The notes under the pieces are model-generated. The model had not been told where the DNA came from. It searched no databases and worked only from the letters and a program-made list of their open reading frames with translations. A DNA stretch of 64,000 nt from assembly GCF_011758745.1 (NCBI RefSeq), contig NZ_JAANOV010000001.1:5146001-5210000 (forward strand), written 5' to 3'. Positions 61,635-64,000 of this stretch are shown piece by piece (position 1 is the stretch's first letter; each line of letters opens with the position of its first letter). Origin of the DNA: Amycolatopsis granulosa. GTDB taxonomy: Bacteria > Actinomycetota > Actinomycetes > Mycobacteriales > Pseudonocardiaceae. The position numbers and the translations under genes are program-made.

Positions 61635-63743
61635 CTACGCGGGCACGGACGCCACGCCCGGCGCCAGGAACGGCTTTCCGGTCACCTTCGCCGACACACC
61701 CGTCCGGTCCAGGTACGGCGTGATGCCGCCGAGCCAGAACGGCCAGCCGGCGCCCAGGATCAGGCAGAGGTCGATGTCCTGCGGCTCCGCGACCACGCCC
61801 TCGTCGAGCATGATCCGGATCTCCCCGGCGATCGCGGACAGCGCCCGCTCCCGCAGCTCCTCCGCCGTCGAGGGCTTGTCGCCCTGCTGCCACAGCGCGG
61901 CGACCTCCGGGTCGACCGTCTGGTTGCCCTGGTCGTCCCACTGCCACACCGCGGTCTTGCCGGACGCGACGAACTTCTTCAGGTTCTCGCTCACACCGAA
62001 GCGGTCCGGGAACGCCGCGTGCAGCGTCTCGCCCACGTGCAGCGCGATCGCCGGGCCCACCAGCTGCATCAGCGTCAGCGGCGACATCGGCAGGCCCAGC
62101 GGCTCCAGCGCACGGTCGGCCACCTCGAACGGCGTGCCCTCGTCGACGGCGGTCAGCACCTCGCCGAGGAAGCGCAGCAGCAGCCGGTTCACCACGAACG
62201 CCGAGGCGTCGGAGACCAGCACACTGGACTTCTTGAGCTGCTTGCCCACCGCGAACGCGGTCGCCAGCGCCGCGTCGTCGGTCTTCGCGCCGCGCACGAT
62301 CTCCAGCAGCGGCAGCACGGCCACCGGGTTGAAGAAGTGGAACCCGACGACCCGCTCCGGGTGCCGCAGCTTCGACGCCATCTCCGACACCGACAGCGAC
62401 GAGGTGTTGGTTGCCAGGATCGCCTCGGGCCGGACGTAGTTCTCCAGGTCGCCGAAGACCTGCTGCTTGACGCCCATCTCCTCGAACACGGCCTCGATCA
62501 CGAAGTCGGCGTCGGCGAAGGCGGCCTTGTCCAGCGAGCCGCTCACCAGTGCCTTGAGCCGGTTGGCCTCGTCCGGCGAGATCCGCTTCCTGCCGAGCAG
62601 CTTGTCGATCTCGCCGTGCACAGAGGACACACCCTTGTCGATGCGTGCCTGGTCCACGTCGGTCAGCACGACCGGGACCTTAAGCCGCCGCACGAACAGC
62701 AGCGCGAGCTGGCTGGCCATCAGGCCGGCGCCCACCACGCCGACCTTGGTCACCTTGCGGGCCAGCGACTTGTCCGGTGCGCCGGCCGGCCGCTTGGCCC
62801 GCTTGTTGACCAGGTTGAACGAGTACAGCCCGGCGCGCAGCGTGTCGTCCAGCAGCAACTGGGCCAGTGCCTGGGTCTCGGCCGCGTAGCCGGCGTCCAG
62901 GTCGTTGGCACGCGCCAGTTCCAGCAGCTCGACGGCCTTGGTGGCACCGGGCGACGCGCCCTTGGTCCGACCGTCCACAATGGCCTTGGCCCGGGCGATC
63001 GCGGCGTCCCAGCCGGCACCGCGGTCGATCTCCGCGCGCTGCGGGGTGACCTCGCCGCGGACCACTCGCGCCAGCCACCGCAGGGACTGCTCGAGGAAGT
63101 CCGCGCTGCCCAGCAGCTCGTCCACGATGCCCAGCTCGGCGGCCTGCTTCGGCTTGAGCATCTTGTTCTGGTTCAGCGCGTTCTCGATGATCACGGTGAC
63201 CGCGGCGTCCGGCCCGATCAGGTTCGGCAGCAGCTGCGTGCCGCCCCAGCCCGGGAACAGTCCGAGGAACACCTCGGGGAAGGCGATCGCGGCCGCCGAC
63301 TCCGACAGCGTGCGGTAGTGGCAGGACAAGGCCAGTTCGAGACCACCGCCCATGACCGCGCCGTTGACGAAGGCGAAGGTCGGGATCGCCGAGTCGGTCA
63401 GGCGGCGGAACACCGCGTGACCGGTCTCGGCGATCTCGTGCGCCAGTGCCGGGTCCGAGACCGCCTCGATGCCGGAGAGGTCCGCGCCGACGGCGAAGAT
63501 GAACGGCTTGCCGGTGACCGCGACGGCCGCCGGCTCCGCGGCGAACGCCTCGTCCAGCGCGGCGTTCAGGCTCACCAGGCCCTGCGGGCCGAAGGTGGAC
63601 GGGCGGGTGTGGTCGTGCCCGTTGTCCAGCGTGATCAGGGCGACCTGCTTGTCCAGGCCGGGTACCGCGATCAGGCGCGTGGTCGCCCGCGTGACGACCT
63701 CGTCCGGGAACGCGGCCTCGGCCTGCTCGACCGTGAACGTCAC
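61635..63743 (-). CDS. fadB: Trifunctional-type fatty acid oxidation alpha subunit (enoyl-CoA hydratase / 3-hydroxyacyl-CoA dehydrogenase)
   Basis: 702 residues. The N-terminal crotonase domain (residues 20-300) has the oxyanion segments FIFAVGADLSG near 82 and AVMGGGLELALSCH near 130. The dehydrogenase domain begins with the NAD fold VGVVGAGLMASQLALLFVRR near 333 and contains NTSSLSVSEMASKLRHPERV and GFHFFNPVAVLPLLEIVRGA; the catalytic His is in GFHFFNP. It performs hydration and oxidation in beta-oxidation. Its GTG overlaps the stop of fadA by four bases, as in other actinobacterial fadA-fadB operons. Confidence 0.95.
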   Translation of the reverse strand: MTFTVEQAEAAFPDEVVTRATTRLIAVPGLDKQVALITLDNGHDHTRPSTFGPQGLVSLNAALDEAFAAEPAAVAVTGKPFIFAVGADLSGIEAVSDPALAHEIAETGHAVFRRLTDSAIPTFAFVNGAVMGGGLELALSCHYRTLSESAAAIAFPEVFLGLFPGWGGTQLLPNLIGPDAAVTVIIENALNQNKMLKPKQAAELGIVDELLGSADFLEQSLRWLARVVRGEVTPQRAEIDRGAGWDAAIARAKAIVDGRTKGASPGATKAVELLELARANDLDAGYAAETQALAQLLLDDTLRAGLYSFNLVNKRAKRPAGAPDKSLARKVTKVGVVGAGLMASQLALLFVRRLKVPVVLTDVDQARIDKGVSSVHGEIDKLLGRKRISPDEANRLKALVSGSLDKAAFADADFVIEAVFEEMGVKQQVFGDLENYVRPEAILATNTSSLSVSEMASKLRHPERVVGFHFFNPVAVLPLLEIVRGAKTDDAALATAFAVGKQLKKSSVLVSDASAFVVNRLLLRFLGEVLTAVDEGTPFEVADRALEPLGLPMSPLTLMQLVGPAIALHVGETLHAAFPDRFGVSENLKKFVASGKTAVWQWDDQGNQTVDPEVAALWQQGDKPSTAEELRERALSAIAGEIRIMLDEGVVAEPQDIDLCLILGAGWPFWLGGITPYLDRTGVSAKVTGKPFLAPGVASVPA

Positions 63744-64000
63744 TTGTCACTCCCGTCGTAGGCAGGGTTCTCCCAGATCACGGTGCCGCCCATGCCGAGG
63801 CCGATGCACATCGTGGTGATGCCGTAGCGGACCTCGGGGTGCTCGGCGAACTGGCGGGACAGCTGCGTCATCAGCCGCACGCCGGAGGAGGCCAGCGGGT
63901 GGCCGCAGGCGATCGCGCCGCCCCACGGGTTGACCCGCGGGTCGGTCTGCTCGATGCCGAAGTGGTCGAGGAAGGCCAGCACCTGCACCGCGAACGCCTC
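63740..64000 (-). CDS. fadA: Acetyl-CoA C-acyltransferase (thiolase), C-terminal part
   Basis: Only the last 86 or so codons lie in the window; the gene continues beyond 64000. The visible part contains the thiolase C-terminal signatures NPWGGAIACGHPLASSGVRL, with the active-site His, and TMCIGLGMGGTVIWEN, with the acid/base Cys. It carries out the last, thiolytic step of beta-oxidation and is translationally coupled to fadB. Confidence 0.93.
   Translation of the reverse strand, partial: EAFAVQVLAFLDHFGIEQTDPRVNPWGGAIACGHPLASSGVRLMTQLSRQFAEHPEVRYGITTMCIGLGMGGTVIWENPAYDGSDK

Overview
The window is very GC-rich and densely coded, with many GTG starts, mycothiol- and F420-type enzymes, a KstR-type steroid regulon fragment and an sigB-sigA-dxs gene order that mirrors the inverted Mycobacterium tuberculosis Rv2682c-Rv2710 block. 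This points to an actinomycete of the order Pseudonocardiales; an Amycolatopsis-like organism is my best inference, from general knowledge rather than any search. No tRNA, rRNA, CRISPR array or intact insertion sequence was seen.

Positions 1-7.6 kb hold part of a sterol side-chain degradation cluster: two thiolase/lipid-transfer proteins (one cut by the window edge), their DUF35 partner, an acyl-CoA synthetase, EchA19-like and FadD19-like enzymes and a nitronate-monooxygenase-like flavoprotein. Three KstR-like palindromes sit at the two divergent promoters. From 7.7 to 14.7 kb come an APC permease, an ECF42-type sigma factor with its DGPF/YCII partner, a lipoprotein, an SRPBCC protein, a class I fumarase, a frameshifted VOC gene and a decayed zinc-finger remnant.

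From 14.7 to 49.6 kb lies the conserved housekeeping block: sigB, dtd, a methyltransferase, two M20 peptidases, a pseudouridine catabolic pair (psuG-psuK), DUF3039 and YihY genes, a helicase, sigA, ppgK, suhB-like, cei, DUF4193, DUF3093, dut, DUF3710, Rv2695/Rv2694c/Rv2693c homologues, the two TrkA-type potassium regulators ceoB/ceoC, an APC transporter, an RlmD/RumA-like RNA methyltransferase and dxs. Relative to M. tuberculosis it carries inserted modules such as psuGK and a membrane protein at 37.2 kb.

From 49.6 to 64 kb the content is accessory: a short SUMF1 protein, a LysR/NmrA divergent pair, a two-component system, an aldo/keto reductase, a MarR regulator controlling an F420-type luciferase-like oxidoreductase, and an amidase/nitrilase/membrane protein/hydrolase operon facing a LacI regulator with three operator-like sites. 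A fadBA operon closes the window, its thiolase truncated.

Two patterns cut across regions. First, three arrays of a degenerate 21-bp tandem repeat (7.6, 21.3-21.7 and 46.9-47.2 kb), two of them exactly between convergent genes. Second, many genes start without a Shine-Dalgarno sequence but with a TANNNT-like -10 hexamer exactly six bases before the start codon, indicating widespread leaderless transcription; this was used to choose several starts.
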